Assembly: GCA_920105625.2 (NCBI GenBank)
Contig: OV050031.1
Location: 74,161,995 to 74,225,994 of the forward strand
Length of the DNA stretch: 64,000 nucleotides
Source of the DNA: Clusia tigrina
Lineage: Eukaryota > Arthropoda > Insecta > Diptera > Clusiidae
Direction of reading: 5' to 3'
Both the position numbers and the translations under genes were made by a program. The notes under the pieces were generated by a model that worked only from the letters and a program-made list of their open reading frames with translations, searched no databases and was not told where the DNA came from. Shown here piece after piece: positions 13,201-23,400 of this stretch (position 1 is the stretch's first letter; each line of letters opens with the position of its first letter).

Positions 13201-13671
13201 GACAATGGTTCCAATTTCGTATCAAAACTATTCTCAGAAACGTGTAAAATGCTGGGAATCAAGAAGTTGCACATAACACCATATCATCCACAGGCGAATG
13301 GCTCATTGGAACGTAGTCATCGACCTTTGGCCGAGTACTTGCGCAGTTTTGCCAAAGAAGACGGCTCGAATTGGGATCAATGGTTGACCACTGCAATGCA
13401 TGTACACAATAATACGGTACATGTATCAACGAAGCAAACTCCGTTTAGAACACTCTACGGGTTTGACTTCAACATGCCAGCGAATTTGAAGCGCAAATGT
13501 GCGCCTGTATACAATGCTGATGACCCGAATAAAGTGCAAAAGTATCAGTTACAACGAGCGCACGAATTGGTCAGAGAAAACCAGGATTGTACTAAACGAG
13601 TGGCCAGGGAAGCTTATAACAAGGTACTGAACCCAGTAGTTTTTCATGTGGGTGATCAAGTACTAATGTAG
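10201..13671 (+). CDS. pol: Pol polyprotein of copy 1 (protease, RT, RNase H, integrase)
   Basis: An open frame of 1,156 codons read from 10201. The genuine Pol frame probably starts at the frameshift site near 10261; the residues before that are gag sequence read in another frame because of an upstream deletion. Domains in this numbering: aspartic protease with LVDSGAD (Asp near residue 113); reverse transcriptase with YLDD at residues 541-544 (11821-11832); RNase H with TTDAS (Asp near 690) and YTDHQPL; integrase with an HHCC zinc-binding domain (His near 872, CPKC near 909) and a D,D-35-E core (Asp 941, Asp 1001, Glu 1037). The order protease-RT-RNaseH-integrase is that of Ty3/Gypsy. The frame ends at TAG 13669-13671, but the same frame continues open to 13830, so the C-terminus is cut short. 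Copy 2 has the same stop and only about eight residue differences over 1,078. Confidence 0.96.
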   Translation: MDRWDIGQRNAGIDNPSKEPGKLPAAQSKPIDWKAKRKRVIIRPEVSGTSNVGTTVQEKEEQEALQYHEELGSGYTSILESKGLCFVVSRVGDAFIEIPCKEAASGKLVLLVDSGADTSLVKSSVLRKGLVVNPKDVRTLNGAFGGCIRTLGSLKIGHSKVKGMSFRVHAVELDREGIPADGIIGRDNLWGRTILDALDKQLSFYDNNKNRILTLPLKSWQEGTVSKVKNSMEVVNARSTRVVTMHVNTKLRTVVLHKQQLAEGVYMGETITHVDKGKVYACVLNASEKDYLMDEDFRPKFTSYDNFKEPNYRSVNQIKQVDIRKRMERVLESLKLDPSVNSEEKALIEAICASFHDIFLLEGDQLTYTPEVEHEIPTRVDQAPINQKQYRLPQAHKDEVNRQVEGMLKDNIISPSISPWNSPIILVPKKGGAQGQKKWRMVVDFRKLNDATIKQVFPIPRIEEILDQLGHSRYFSTLDLASGYHQVLVDTQDKQKTAFSTGLGHYEFNRMPFGLTGAPATFQRLMNHVLTGLQGLDCFVYLDDIVIYGKNLQQHSQRLCKVLQRLREHNLKLNSEKCQFLRREVVYLGHRCSEAGALPDPQKVECVKNLAIPRNRKEVQAFLGLVNYYRKFVEGLAGIALPVNKLLRKEAKFEWTESCQQAFERLKEIITSPPILAYPDFEQTFLLTTDASNEALGAVLSQGEVGNDRPIAFASRALSDTEKRYSTIEKEFLAIVWATKNFRAYLLGRPFKIYTDHQPLRGIANLKDQTSRLARFRHKLSEYDFEIIYKPGKKNLNADALSRVPQAQKVSVVQTSSKARSDKEKAERMQRDKIDATRDVSNAGFDANEQASSSVEWLKDIKDIQAVLKGFHDSPLGGHQGFWKAHDRIRQVYGWKGMLKDIKKYIKRCPKCQANKSSRLTKMPMVLTDTPKQPFDKVHMDIVGILPETVSGNKYISTFQDDFSKYMACVAIPDAEAGMVAKAFFEEIIARYNIPKVLITDNGSNFVSKLFSETCKMLGIKKLHITPYHPQANGSLERSHRPLAEYLRSFAKEDGSNWDQWLTTAMHVHNNTVHVSTKQTPFRTLYGFDFNMPANLKRKCAPVYNADDPNKVQKYQLQRAHELVRENQDCTKRVAREAYNKVLNPVVFHVGDQVLM
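10261..10299 (+). promoter_or_regulatory. gag-pol frameshift element (slippery heptamer plus hairpin), copy 1
   Basis: GGGAAAC at 10261-10267 is identical to the in-phase heptamer in copy 2. It is followed by CCAGTC (10278-10283) and GACTGG (10294-10299), which can pair around a 10-base loop; TTCCAG and CTGGAA give an alternative stem. Single-base deletions upstream have put Gag out of phase here, so the site can no longer act as it would in an intact copy. Confidence 0.55.
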
Positions 13672-13830
13672 AATCAGGCTAGGAGAAACAAATTCTCACC
13701 TGTGTGGATAGGTCCGTATGTAGTAGCAGAGATCCGAAGCCCAGTTACAACAGTCGTAACGATTAGGGGAAAAAATAAAAAGCTACATAATAATTTGTTG
13801 AAATTATTCCACATTAGACCACACAACTAA
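13672..13830 (+). pseudogene. pol: C-terminal tail of integrase beyond the pol stop, copy 1
   Basis: In the pol frame, 52 further sense codons follow the TAG at 13669-13671 and end at TAA 13828-13830. The encoded text (NKFSPVWIGPYVV and onward) resembles the basic, Trp/Gly/Pro-containing C-terminal domain common in Gypsy integrases, where a GD(x)V stretch is followed by F.P.WIGPY. It is therefore probably the lost end of integrase and not a separate gene. Confidence 0.75.
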
Positions 13831-15578
13831 AGACATGTGTTAGCAGTGTTCTACAAGTGTAAACACAGGAATAACAACGTAAACATATACGTGTGCGTAT
13901 CAAATAACACACACAGCTCCAATTTTCAAAGTCAAGACCAGCAGAAGTGTGCCAATTAAACTCGAGCAAGTAAAGTTGACGTAATAAAAATGTGCTTATT
14001 ATGCACTATGGCCGAACGAAGCACAGTAGGGAAAAATATATTTTTTAAATATTAAATGATAAATATTGCACGTAATTAAAAAATAAAATAAGATAGTAAG
14101 ACAGTCGTGGGTAAGCAATATAAAACTTCGAATATGTACATACATACATACGGCAGTGTATGCACTGAAATTCGATGCGTGAGCGTTAACGCCAGGCAAC
14201 GGAACTGCTGGTGAAGTAAGTACATATATATACGAGTATGTATATATGTGTATAGGATAAAGAATTTGTACGAATGTCTGTATATTTAAAGAAGTAAGTA
14301 TTCTAGTTAAGAGGAATGGGTATATGCGTAGGTATATTTTTGCAGATACTGCAGTCGGCTATATGTAAATATACTCGTTCATAGGTTTTTACTGTTTATT
14401 GATTAGGAAATTAGCGTATGGAAATTTGAATAAATGTATATGTCGGGATATAAAAAATAAATGTATAGTTAATTGGGAAAATAACGTTAGTAATTAATTC
14501 TAGGTAATTTAAAGCGCCTCGAATGTATGTATGTAGCCATATACGAGCTAATTACAGGATGGAAAATAGAAACGTTAATGGATATATACATATCAGGCTA
14601 GAAGTAAATTTAAATAAAAAGTAATTGTATGCGATGAAAGATATAGTCATGCAATGGACAAAGTTTTGACACAAACGGGATTATTTTATATAATCTGGTT
14701 TTACTCGGAGGACCAATGAATTGGTTCAAAACTGAAATGAGTGATAACTCACGTGTTGAAAAAGAGCACGAACAATTAATCGAAGCGAAACTAATGCCCT
14801 ATATGGCTATGAAAACACATAGTCCAGTCCTCTTTTCCTCTAGGATACGGTAGCGAATCCGATAATGTAAGGGGAAAAGACGAGTGGATGCAAATTGAAT
14901 GATATAGCATTCAATTATAGAATAAGCATGTTGTATAAATATTGTTTTGTTTATGTATATTCTATATATAATCTGTGCAAAGTGCACATTAGAAACAAAA
15001 GTAGTTTAGAAAAAATTAGAGTTAAAAATTAATTGTTTAAAATCTAACTTTATAATGAAATAAGTGTTAAAAACAAAAATCATACTAAATTGGGAAATTA
15101 TACCCAAGAGTATATATAGTACTATTATAGTGTATTTATTTAAAATTCATATATTAAATTGACTTATGAAATTTTCGACAAAATTAAACATAGAAGAAAT
15201 ATCAAACTAAAATATATACTAGGAAATTAAGAAAATTATTATAGGTGTTCTCTATATAGCTCTGATGATCTGAAGCGAAGCAGGAAGTTCCGGGAAGAAC
15301 GGATATTGGAATACGGTGCGGACTAAGGGACCAACATAGTATTCGGAAAGATGCGTTTTTGGAAAACAGAGATTTTTGGCAGTTATCTAAGGTTTGTGAC
15401 CCCAAAGATGCCAACATATTAGCTTGGGGATGAATGGCGACGGATGTAATTTTAATTTTGCGAAACGGCATATGGCCGCAGCATTTGAACACGTTGTAGA
15501 TGAGTTATTGACAAGCAACGAAAAATAAACAAGTTTCCTTGAGGAGTCATTTTTTGAATTGGACAATTTTATAGTACA

Positions 15579-15785
15579 ATGTCCACCCAGTGTATCACAA
15601 TCTCAACAGAATCAATTTTGGATAAGTTGAAGATGGGTAAAAGCTTAAGGAGGGTGACTGAAACCACCACCAAATATAATAAGCAGAAGAAATTTGGCTC
15701 ACGGAAGTTAATTGCTCCATTGAAGTATATGTCCAAGCTAGAGTATGAACATATGAAACGTTATTTACATATGTATGAAATATGA
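15579..15785 (+). CDS. Short ORF in 3' region, copy 1 (unrecognised)
   Basis: A 68-codon ATG ORF, basic and rich in Lys, Thr and Tyr, repeated with the same reading in copy 2 (40390-40596). I do not recognise it. Because the two copies derive from one duplication and are nearly identical throughout, their agreement is not evidence of selection. Stops close in all frames on either side. It may be a chance ORF or a piece of a decayed third ORF. Confidence 0.25.
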   Translation: MSTQCITISTESILDKLKMGKSLRRVTETTTKYNKQKKFGSRKLIAPLKYMSKLEYEHMKRYLHMYEI

Positions 15786-16327
15786 TTTAATACAAGAGGA
15801 CACAGAGACTAGTAACCGATCAGAGTACACAAATTACATCATTAAACGTGTATCTCAGAAAAATACCTATTGTCTCCACATCAAAGCCTAACGATGTCAA
15901 ATACCACTATGCGGAAGCTCAAGAGAAATACTTCTACCATAAAACTTATTGCTGCAAAGTAAGACGGAGTATTGTAATCTCTCATGTATTCCAAATGTGT
16001 TTTACAAGTTGAATACTATAAGCAGAGGCAGTACCACCTACAGCCGTGGGGCACACTATATAAATGGAAAGAAGAAGGCCACTAAAAGCAAAGTTTTAAT
16101 GGAAAACCAGATCGCCAACCTATAACATCTTTGTACGTACTAATCCAGAAAGAAGGGAGTGGTATGCAGAGTTCATCGAGGGACTTCACTCCGACGACGG
16201 CCGTCAACTGGACCAGCAGGTAGCAGAGGGCGCAGTATAATATAAGGTTTTAGGTATAGAATAGCATTGTGTTATTGTTTAGATATTTGTATATACGCCA
16301 ATGAGAAAAAAGTCAATTAAAGAGAAA

Positions 16328-16465
16328 ATTAAAAAAAAAAAAAAAAAAGAAAAAGAAGATGGAAACAAAAGAACAAGATAAAACAAAAGAAAAAAAGAAA
16401 ATAAAAAGAATAGAAACAAAAGAACAAGATAAAACAAAAGAGAAAAAAAGGCACACAAAAGTAAA
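16328..16465 (+). repeat. A-rich tract with 51-bp direct repeat, copy 1
   Basis: A long A-run near 16330-16348 is followed by almost pure purine sequence in which GAAACAAAAGAACAAGATAA starts at 16362 and again at 16413, a 51-bp period. Copy 2 has the same duplication. The apparent ORFs on either strand here are low-complexity artefacts. Confidence 0.8.
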
Positions 16466-16626
16466 AAGAACATAAAACAACAATCGAACCCAAATAAGGC
16501 GAATTGAAAAAAGAAAAACTATAGATATGTACTATAGGATTAAGAAAATGCACAGATTGTTTAAAGTGCAGAAGAGAGAAAAATACTGTAAGATTCATTA
16601 GAAAATAGTTGCACTAACTTCTTTTA

Positions 16627-16641
16627 GAAAAAGGGGAGGGA
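16627..16641 (+). other. Polypurine tract of copy 1
   Basis: GAAAAAGGGGAGGGA directly precedes TGTTGTGAG. A purine run ending at a TG dinucleotide is the usual primer for plus-strand DNA synthesis next to a 3' LTR. It suggests that the LTR really begins at 16642 (TGTTGT), six bases before the part shared with the 5' LTR. Confidence 0.75.
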
Positions 16642-16647
16642 TGTTGT

Positions 16648-17019
16648 GAGTTAGAATCAAGCTACTTACGCGTAGTTGACTCACAGCACCGGCTCCCATT
16701 AAACTCATTAAGAATGCACATATTTTTAGGGTGCAAATATTGTAAATGAGTAGTATTTATGCACTAATTATGATGTAAAATTTTAGGGTGTCACAGTTCC
16801 GTAGTCAAGCTGACGAGGGGCATTTAGAATGCACCGACGACACTTTTACTTTTGAAGTAGGTCGGTTGGCTTGAGCAACTGACATCAAATAACAGTTGCG
16901 AAACTGGAACACCAGAAAATTCAAGACGTAGGCGGTAATGTTCATTTGTAAATAGTATATAAGAACTAGTATTTTAAGAATAAAGCTCTCTTGTGTTTTG
17001 GAAACCGAAAAGTGGTAGT
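16648..17019 (+). repeat. 3' LTR of copy 1
   Basis: The 372 bp matching the 5' LTR at 7133-7504. TATATAA is at 16956-16962 and AATAAA at 16979-16984. It carries the 3'-type bases A, T, C and T at the four sites that separate 3' LTRs from 5' LTRs in this window (16780, 16802, 16810, 16920). The true left end may be 16642. After AGTGGTAGT the sequence departs from that following the 5' LTR. Confidence 0.92.
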
Positions 17020-17117
17020 GTTTGAATTCTATGTTAGGGCTCTTGATTTTTCAGCCACGCGCCCGAAAACGGCGACAGGACGTCTCTCTCGCCGACAAGC
17101 AGATACGGACCCCAACA
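17020..17117. other. Non-satellite junction segment right of copy 1
   Basis: About 98 bp that is neither LTR nor satellite, starting GTTTGAATTCTATG and ending near GATACGGACCCCAACA, where satellite resumes part-way through a monomer. It is present unchanged, by eye, to the right of copy 2 (41834-41930). It is probably old flanking DNA from where the element first inserted, or debris of another repeat. I do not recognise it. Confidence 0.7.
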
Positions 17118-19944
17118 CCCCCAATCGACAGCGGCAGCGACTGAGATGCATACAGAGACGCTGATAGAGGCTGCGACACCGAAATAGACGCCGACTAAGA
17201 CGCCGACTCAGACGCCGACCCAGACGCCGACTGAGGCAGATAAGGGTAGATATAGGCATATTGAAGGCAGCAGACTCCCCAATCGACAGCGGCAGCGACT
17301 GAGAAGCCTACAGAGATGCTGGAAGAGGCTGCGACGCCGACTGAAGCAGATAGGGGTAGATATATGCATAGAGAAGGCAGCAGACCCCCCAAACGACAGC
17401 GGCAGCGACTTAGACGCCTACAGCGACGCTGACAGAGGCTACGACGCCGACTGAGGCAGATACGGGTAGATATAGGCATAGATAAGGCAGCAGACGCCCC
17501 AAACGACAGCGGCAGCGACTGAGACGCCTACAGAGACGCTGCCAGAGATTGCGACGCCGACTGAGACGCCAACTGAGACGCCGACTGAAGCAGATAGATG
17601 TAGATCTATGCATAGAGAAGGCAGCAGACCCCCCAACCGAAAGCGGCAGCGACTGAGACACCTACAGAGACCCTGACAGAGGCTGCGACGCTGACTGAGA
17701 CGCCGACTGAGGCAGATAGGGGTAGATATAGGCAAAGAGAAGGCAGCAGACCCCCTAATCGACAGCGGCAGCGACTGAGACGCCTACAGCGACGCTGACA
17801 GAGGCTGCGACGCTGACTGAGACGCCGACTGAGGCAGATAGTTGTAGATATAAGCATACAGAAGGCAGCAGACCCCCCAATCCAAAGCGGAAGAGACTGA
17901 GACTCCTACAGAGACGCCTACTGAGACGCCTACAGAGACGCTGAAAGAGGCTGCGACGCATACTGAGGCAGATAGGGCTAGATATAGGAATGGAGAAGGC
18001 AGCAGACCCCCAATCGACAGCGGCAGCGACTGAGATGCATACAGAGACACTGATAGAGGCTAGGACGCCAATTGAGACGCCGACTGAGGCAAATAGGGGA
18101 AGTTATAGGCATAAAGAAGGCAGCAAACCCCCCCCAATCGACAGCTGCAGCGACTGAGAAGCCTACAGAGACGCCTAAAGAGACGCTGACAGAGGCTGCG
18201 ACGTCGACTGAGACGACTACAGAGGCGCTGACAGAGGCTGCGACAACGTCTGAGTTGCCGACTGATGCATATAGAGGTAGATACAGGAATAGAGAAGGCA
18301 GCAGACCCCCTCAATCAACAGCGGCAGCGACTGAGATGCCTACAGAGACACTGACAGAGGCTGCGACGCCGACTGAGACGCCATCTGAGGATGATATGGG
18401 TAGATATAGGCATCGAGAAGGCAGGAGACCCCACAATCGAAAGCGGCAGCGACTGAGAGGCCTACAGAGACGCCGACTGAGACGCCGACTGCGGCAGATA
18501 GGGGTATATATAAGCGTAGAGAAGGCAGCAGACCCCACAAGCGACATCGGCAGCGACTGAGAGGCCTACAGAGACGCCGACTGAGACGCCGACTGCGGCA
18601 GATACGGGTATATATAAGCATAGAGAAGGCAGCAGACCCCCCAATCGACAGCGGCAGCGACTGAGATGCATACAGAGACGCAGATAGAGGCTGCGACACC
18701 GAATTAGACGCCGACTCAGACGCCGACTCAGACCCCGACTGAGGCAGATAAGGGTAGATATAGGCATATGGAAGGCAGCAGACCCCCCATTGAAAGCGGC
18801 AGCGGCTGAGAAGCCTACAAATATGCTGCAAGAGGCTGCGACGCCGACTAAAGCAGATAGGGGTAGATATATGCACAGAGCATGCAGCAGACCCCCAATC
18901 GACCGCGGCAGAGACTGAGAAGCCTGCAGAGACGCTGACAGAGGCTGCGACGCCGACTGAGACGCCGACTGAAGCAGATAGGGGTAGATATAAGCATACA
19001 GAAGGCAACAGACCCCCAATCGACAGCGGCAGTGACTGAGACGCCTACAAAGACGCTGACAGAGGCTGCGACGCCGACTGAGGCAGATAGGGGTAGATAT
19101 AGGCACAGAGACGGCAGCAGACCCCCGAAATCGACAGCGGCAGCGACTGAGACGCCTACAGAGACGCTGACAGAGGCTGCGACGCCCACTGAGATGCCGA
19201 CTGATGCATATAGGGGTAGATATAGGCATAGAGAAGGCAGCAGACCCCCTCAATCAACAGCTGTAGCAACTGAGACGCCTACAGAGACACTGATAGACTC
19301 TAGGACGCTAATTGAGACGCCGACTGAGGCAGATAGGGGAAGTTATAGGCATTAAGAAGGCAGCAAACCCCCCAATCGACAGCAGCAGCAACTGAGAAGC
19401 CTACAGAGACGCCTAAAGAGACGCTGACAGAGGCTGCGACGTCGACTGAGACGCCTACAGAGACGCTGACAGAGGCTGCGACAACGTCTGAGTCGCCGAC
19501 TGATGCATATAGGGGTAGATACAGACATAGAGAAGGCAGCAGACCCCCTCAATCAACAGCCGTAGCGACTGAGATGCCTACAGAGACGCTGACAGAGGCT
19601 GCGACGCCGACTGAGACGCCAACTGATTCAGATATGGGTAGATATAGGCATCGAGAAGGCAGGAGACCCCCCAATCGAAAGCGGCAGCGACTGAGACGCC
19701 TACAGAGACGCTGACTGAGACGCCAACTGAGGCAGATAGGGTTAGATATAGGCATAGAGAAGTCAGCAGACCCCACAAGCGACAGCGGCAGCGACTGAGT
19801 GGCCTACAGTGACGCCGACTGAGACGCCGACTGAGGCAGATAGGGGTATATATATGTATAGAGAAGGCAGCAGACCCCCCAATCGACAGCGGCAGCGACT
19901 GAGATGCAAACAGAGACGCTGATAGAGGCTGCGACACCGAATTA

Positions 19945-20028
19945 GACGCCGACTCAGACGCCGACTCAGACGCCGACTCAAACGCCGACTCAGACGCCGA
20001 CTCAGACGCCGACTCAGACGCCGACTGA
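19945..20028. repeat. 12-bp minisatellite expansion inside a satellite monomer
   Basis: Seven consecutive 12-bp units of the form GACGCCGACTCA, the fourth starting AACGCC and the last ending CTGA. Equivalent positions elsewhere carry fewer: about five near 47582, four near 25434 and 42001, three near 45135 and two near 44101. This shows local slippage at the 12-bp level within the longer monomer. Confidence 0.85.
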
Positions 20029-20449
20029 GGCAGATAAGGGTAGTTATAGGCATACTGAAGGCAGCAGACCCCCCAATCGACAGCGGCAGCGACTGAGAAG
20101 CCTACAGAGATGCTGACAGAGGCTGCGACGCCGACTGAAGCAGATAGGGGTAGATATATGCATAGAGAAGGCAGCAGCCCCCCCAAACGACAGCGTCAGC
20201 GACTTAGACGCCTACAGCGACGCTGACAGAGGCTGCGACGCCGATTGAGGCAGATACGGGTAGATATAGGCATAGATAAGGCAGCAGACGCCCCCAATCG
20301 ACAGCGGCAGCGACTGAGACGCCTACAGGGACGCTGCCAGAGATTGCGACGCCGACTGAGACGCCAACTGAGACGCCGACTGAAGCAGATAGATGTAGAT
20401 CTATGCATAGAGAAGGCAGCAGACCCCCCAACCGACAGCGGCAGCGACT

Positions 20450-23400
20450 GAAACGCCTACAGCGACGCTGACAGAGGCTGCGACGCCGACTGAGACGCCG
20501 ACTGAGGCAGATAGGGGTAGATATAAGCATACAGAAGGCAGCAGACCCCCCAATCCAAAGCGGAAGAGGCTGAGACTCCTACAGAGACGCCTACTGAGAC
20601 GCCTACAGAGACGCTGAAAGAGGCTGCGACGCATACTGAGGCAGATAGGGCTAGATATAGGAATGGAGAAGGCAGCAGACCCCCAATCGACAGCGGCAGC
20701 GACTGAGTCGCCTACAGAGACGCTCACAGAGGCGGCGAAGCCGACAGAGACGCCGACTGAGGCACATAGGGGTAGATATAGGCACAGGGAATGCAGCAGA
20801 CCCCCAATCGACCGCGGCAGCGACTGAGAAGCCTGCAGAGATGCTGACAGAGGCTGCGACGCCGACTGAGACGCTGACTGAAGCAGGTAGGGGTGGATAT
20901 AAGCATACAGAAGGTAGCAGAACCCCAATCGACAGCGGCAGTGACTGAGACTGAGACGCCTACAAAGACGCTGACAGAAGCTGCGACGCCGACTGAGGCA
21001 GATAGGGGTAGATATAGGCACAGAGAAGGCAGCAGACCCCCGAAATCGACAGCGGCAGCGACTGAGACGCCTACGGAGACGCTGACAGAGGCTGCGAAGC
21101 CGACTGAGACCCCGACTGAGGCAGATAGGGGTAGATATAGGCATAGAGAAGGCAGCAGGGCCCCCCAATCGACAGCGGTGGCGACTGAGAAGCCCACAGA
21201 GACGCCTAAAGAGACGCTGACAGAGGCTGCGACGTCGACTGAGACGCCTACAGAGACGCTGACAGAGACGCCGACTGAGGCAGATAGGGGTAGATATAGG
21301 CATAGAGAAGGCAACAGACCCCACAAGCGACAGCGGCAGCGAATGAGAGGCCTACAGAGACGCCGACTGAGACGCCGACTGAGGCAGATAGGGGTAGATA
21401 TAAGCATACAGAAGGCAGCAGACCCCCCAATCCAAAGCAGAAGAGACTGAGACTCCTACAGAGACGCGTACTGAGACGCCTACAGAGACGCTGGAAGCGG
21501 CTGCGACGCCTTCTGAGGCAGATAGGGCTAGATATAGGAAAGGAGAAGGCAGCAGACCCCCAATCGACAGCGGCAGCGACTGAGTCGCCTACAGAGACGC
21601 TGACACAGGCGGCGAAGCCGACTGAGACGCCGACTGAGGCACATAGGGGTAGATATAGGCACAGATAATGCAGCAGACCCCCAATCGACCGCGGCAGCGA
21701 CTGAGAAGCCTGCAGAGACGCTGACAGAGGCTGCGACGCCGACTGAGACGCCGACTGAAGCAGATAGGGGTAGATATAATCATACAGAAGGCAGCAGACC
21801 CCCAATCGACAGCGGCAGTGACTGAGACGCCAACAAAGACACTGACAGAGGCTGCGACGCCGACTGAGGCAGATAGGGGTAGATATAGGCACAGAGAAGG
21901 CAGCAGACGCCCCCAATCGACAGCGGCAGCGACTGAGACGCCTACAGAGACGCTGCCAGAGGTTGCGACGCCGACTGCGACGCCAACTGAGACGCCGACT
22001 GAAGCAGATAGATATAGATCTATGCATAGAGAAGACGGCAGACCCCCAATCGACAGCGGCAGCGACTGAGACACCTACAGAGACCCTGACAGAGGCTGCG
22101 ACGCTGACTGAGACGACGACTGAGGCAGATAGGGGTAGATATAGGCAAAGAGAAGGCAGCAGACCCCCCAATCGACAGCGGCAGCGACTGAGACGCCTAC
22201 AGCGACGCTGACAGAGGCTGCGACGCCGACTGAGACGCCGACTGAGGCAGATAGGGGTAGATATAAGCATACAGAAGGCAGCAGACCCCCCAATCCAAAG
22301 CGGAAGAGTCTGAGACTCCTACAGAGACGCCTACTGAGACGCCTACAGAGACGCTGAAAGAGGCTGCGACGCATACTGAGGCAGATAGGGCTAGATATAG
22401 GAATGGAGAAGGCAGCAGACCCCCAATCGACAGCGGGAGCGACTGAGTCGCCTACAGAGACGCTCACAGAGGCGGCGAAGCCGACAGAGACGCCGACTGA
22501 GGCACATAGGGGTAGATATAGGCACAGAGAATGCAGCAGACCCCCAGTCGACCGCGGCAGCGACTGAGAAGCCTGCAGAGATGCTGACAGAGGCTGCAAC
22601 GCCGACTGAGACGCTGACTGAAGCAGGTAGGGGTGGATATAAGCATACAGAAGGTAGCAGAACCCCAATCGACAGCGGCAGTGACTGAGACTGAGACGCC
22701 TACAAAGACGCTGACAGAAGCTGCGACGCCGACTGAGGCAGATAGGGGTAGATATAGGCACAGAGAAGGCAGCAGACCCCCGAAATCGACAGCGGCAGCG
22801 ACTGAGACGCCTACGGAGACGCTGACAGAGGCTGCGAAGCCGACTGAGACCCCGACTGAGGCAGATAGGGGTAGATATAGGCATAGAGAAGGCAGCAGGG
22901 CCCCCCAATCGACAGCGGTGGCGACTGAGAAGCCCACAGAGACGCCTAAAGAGACGCTGACAGAGGCTGCGACGTCGACTGAGACGCCTACAGAGACGCT
23001 GACAGAGACGCCGACTGAGGCAGATAGGGGTAGATATAGGCATAGAGAAGGCAACAGACCCCACAAGCGACAGCGGCAGCGAATGAGAGGCCTACAGAGA
23101 CGCCGACTGAGACGCCGACTGAGGCAGATAGGGGTAGATATAAGCATACAGAAGGCAGCAGACCCCCCAATCCAAAGCAGAAGAGACTGAGACTCCTACA
23201 GAGACGCGTACTGAGACGCCTACAGAGACGCTGGAAGCGGCTGCGACGCCTTCTGAGGCAGATAGGGCTAGATATAGGAAAGGAGAAGGCAGCAGACCCC
23301 CAATCGACAGCGGCAGCGACTGAGTCGCCTACAGAGACGCTCACAGAGGCGGCGAAGCCGACTGAGACGCCGACTGAGGCACATAGGGGTAGATATAGGC

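Larger units (their letters stand above)
13831..16626 (+). other. 3' region of copy 1 between pol and the polypurine tract
   Basis: About 2.8 kb, AT-rich, with frequent stops in all frames. It contains a TACATACATACATA run near 14137-14150 and TATA-rich stretches near 14220-14260. A less AT-biased part at about 15240-16240 holds one short ORF (15579-15785). No env-like protein (signal peptide, furin site or transmembrane segment) is recognised. Compared with copy 2, this copy is 44 bp shorter near 14960. The region may be long 3' UTR or the decayed remains of a third ORF. Confidence 0.6.
7133..17019 (+). mobile_element. Ty3/Gypsy-type LTR retrotransposon, copy 1
   Basis: A 9,887-bp element bounded by two direct LTRs of 372 bp. 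Order: 5' LTR, leader, gag, pol (protease, reverse transcriptase, RNase H, integrase), a 2.8-kb 3' region, polypurine tract, 3' LTR. Integrase lies after RNase H, the Ty3/Gypsy order; no env is recognised, so an mdg1/412-like lineage is a guess rather than a call. The left side joins satellite directly and the right side joins about 97 bp of other DNA before satellite resumes. I see no target-site duplication. gag is broken by several single-base indels, and pol has one stop near its end, so this copy looks non-autonomous. The two LTRs differ at about 6 of 372 positions by eye. Confidence 0.96.

Noticed and set aside
15202..15492. Minus-strand 96-codon ORF in the 3' region
   Set aside because: Not recognisable. 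It lies antisense in an AT-rich region, and its presence in copy 2 follows from the duplication.
16279..16598. Minus-strand Phe/Leu-rich membrane-like ORFs
   Set aside because: They are the reverse strand of the A-rich low-complexity tract.
13831..16626. env gene of an errantivirus
   Set aside because: No open frame of useful length, signal peptide, cleavage site or membrane segment is seen in the 3' region of either copy.
7133..17019. Target-site duplication around copy 1
   Set aside because: The left flank is satellite and the right flank is unrelated sequence; no matching 4-6 bp direct repeat is evident at the shared LTR edges.
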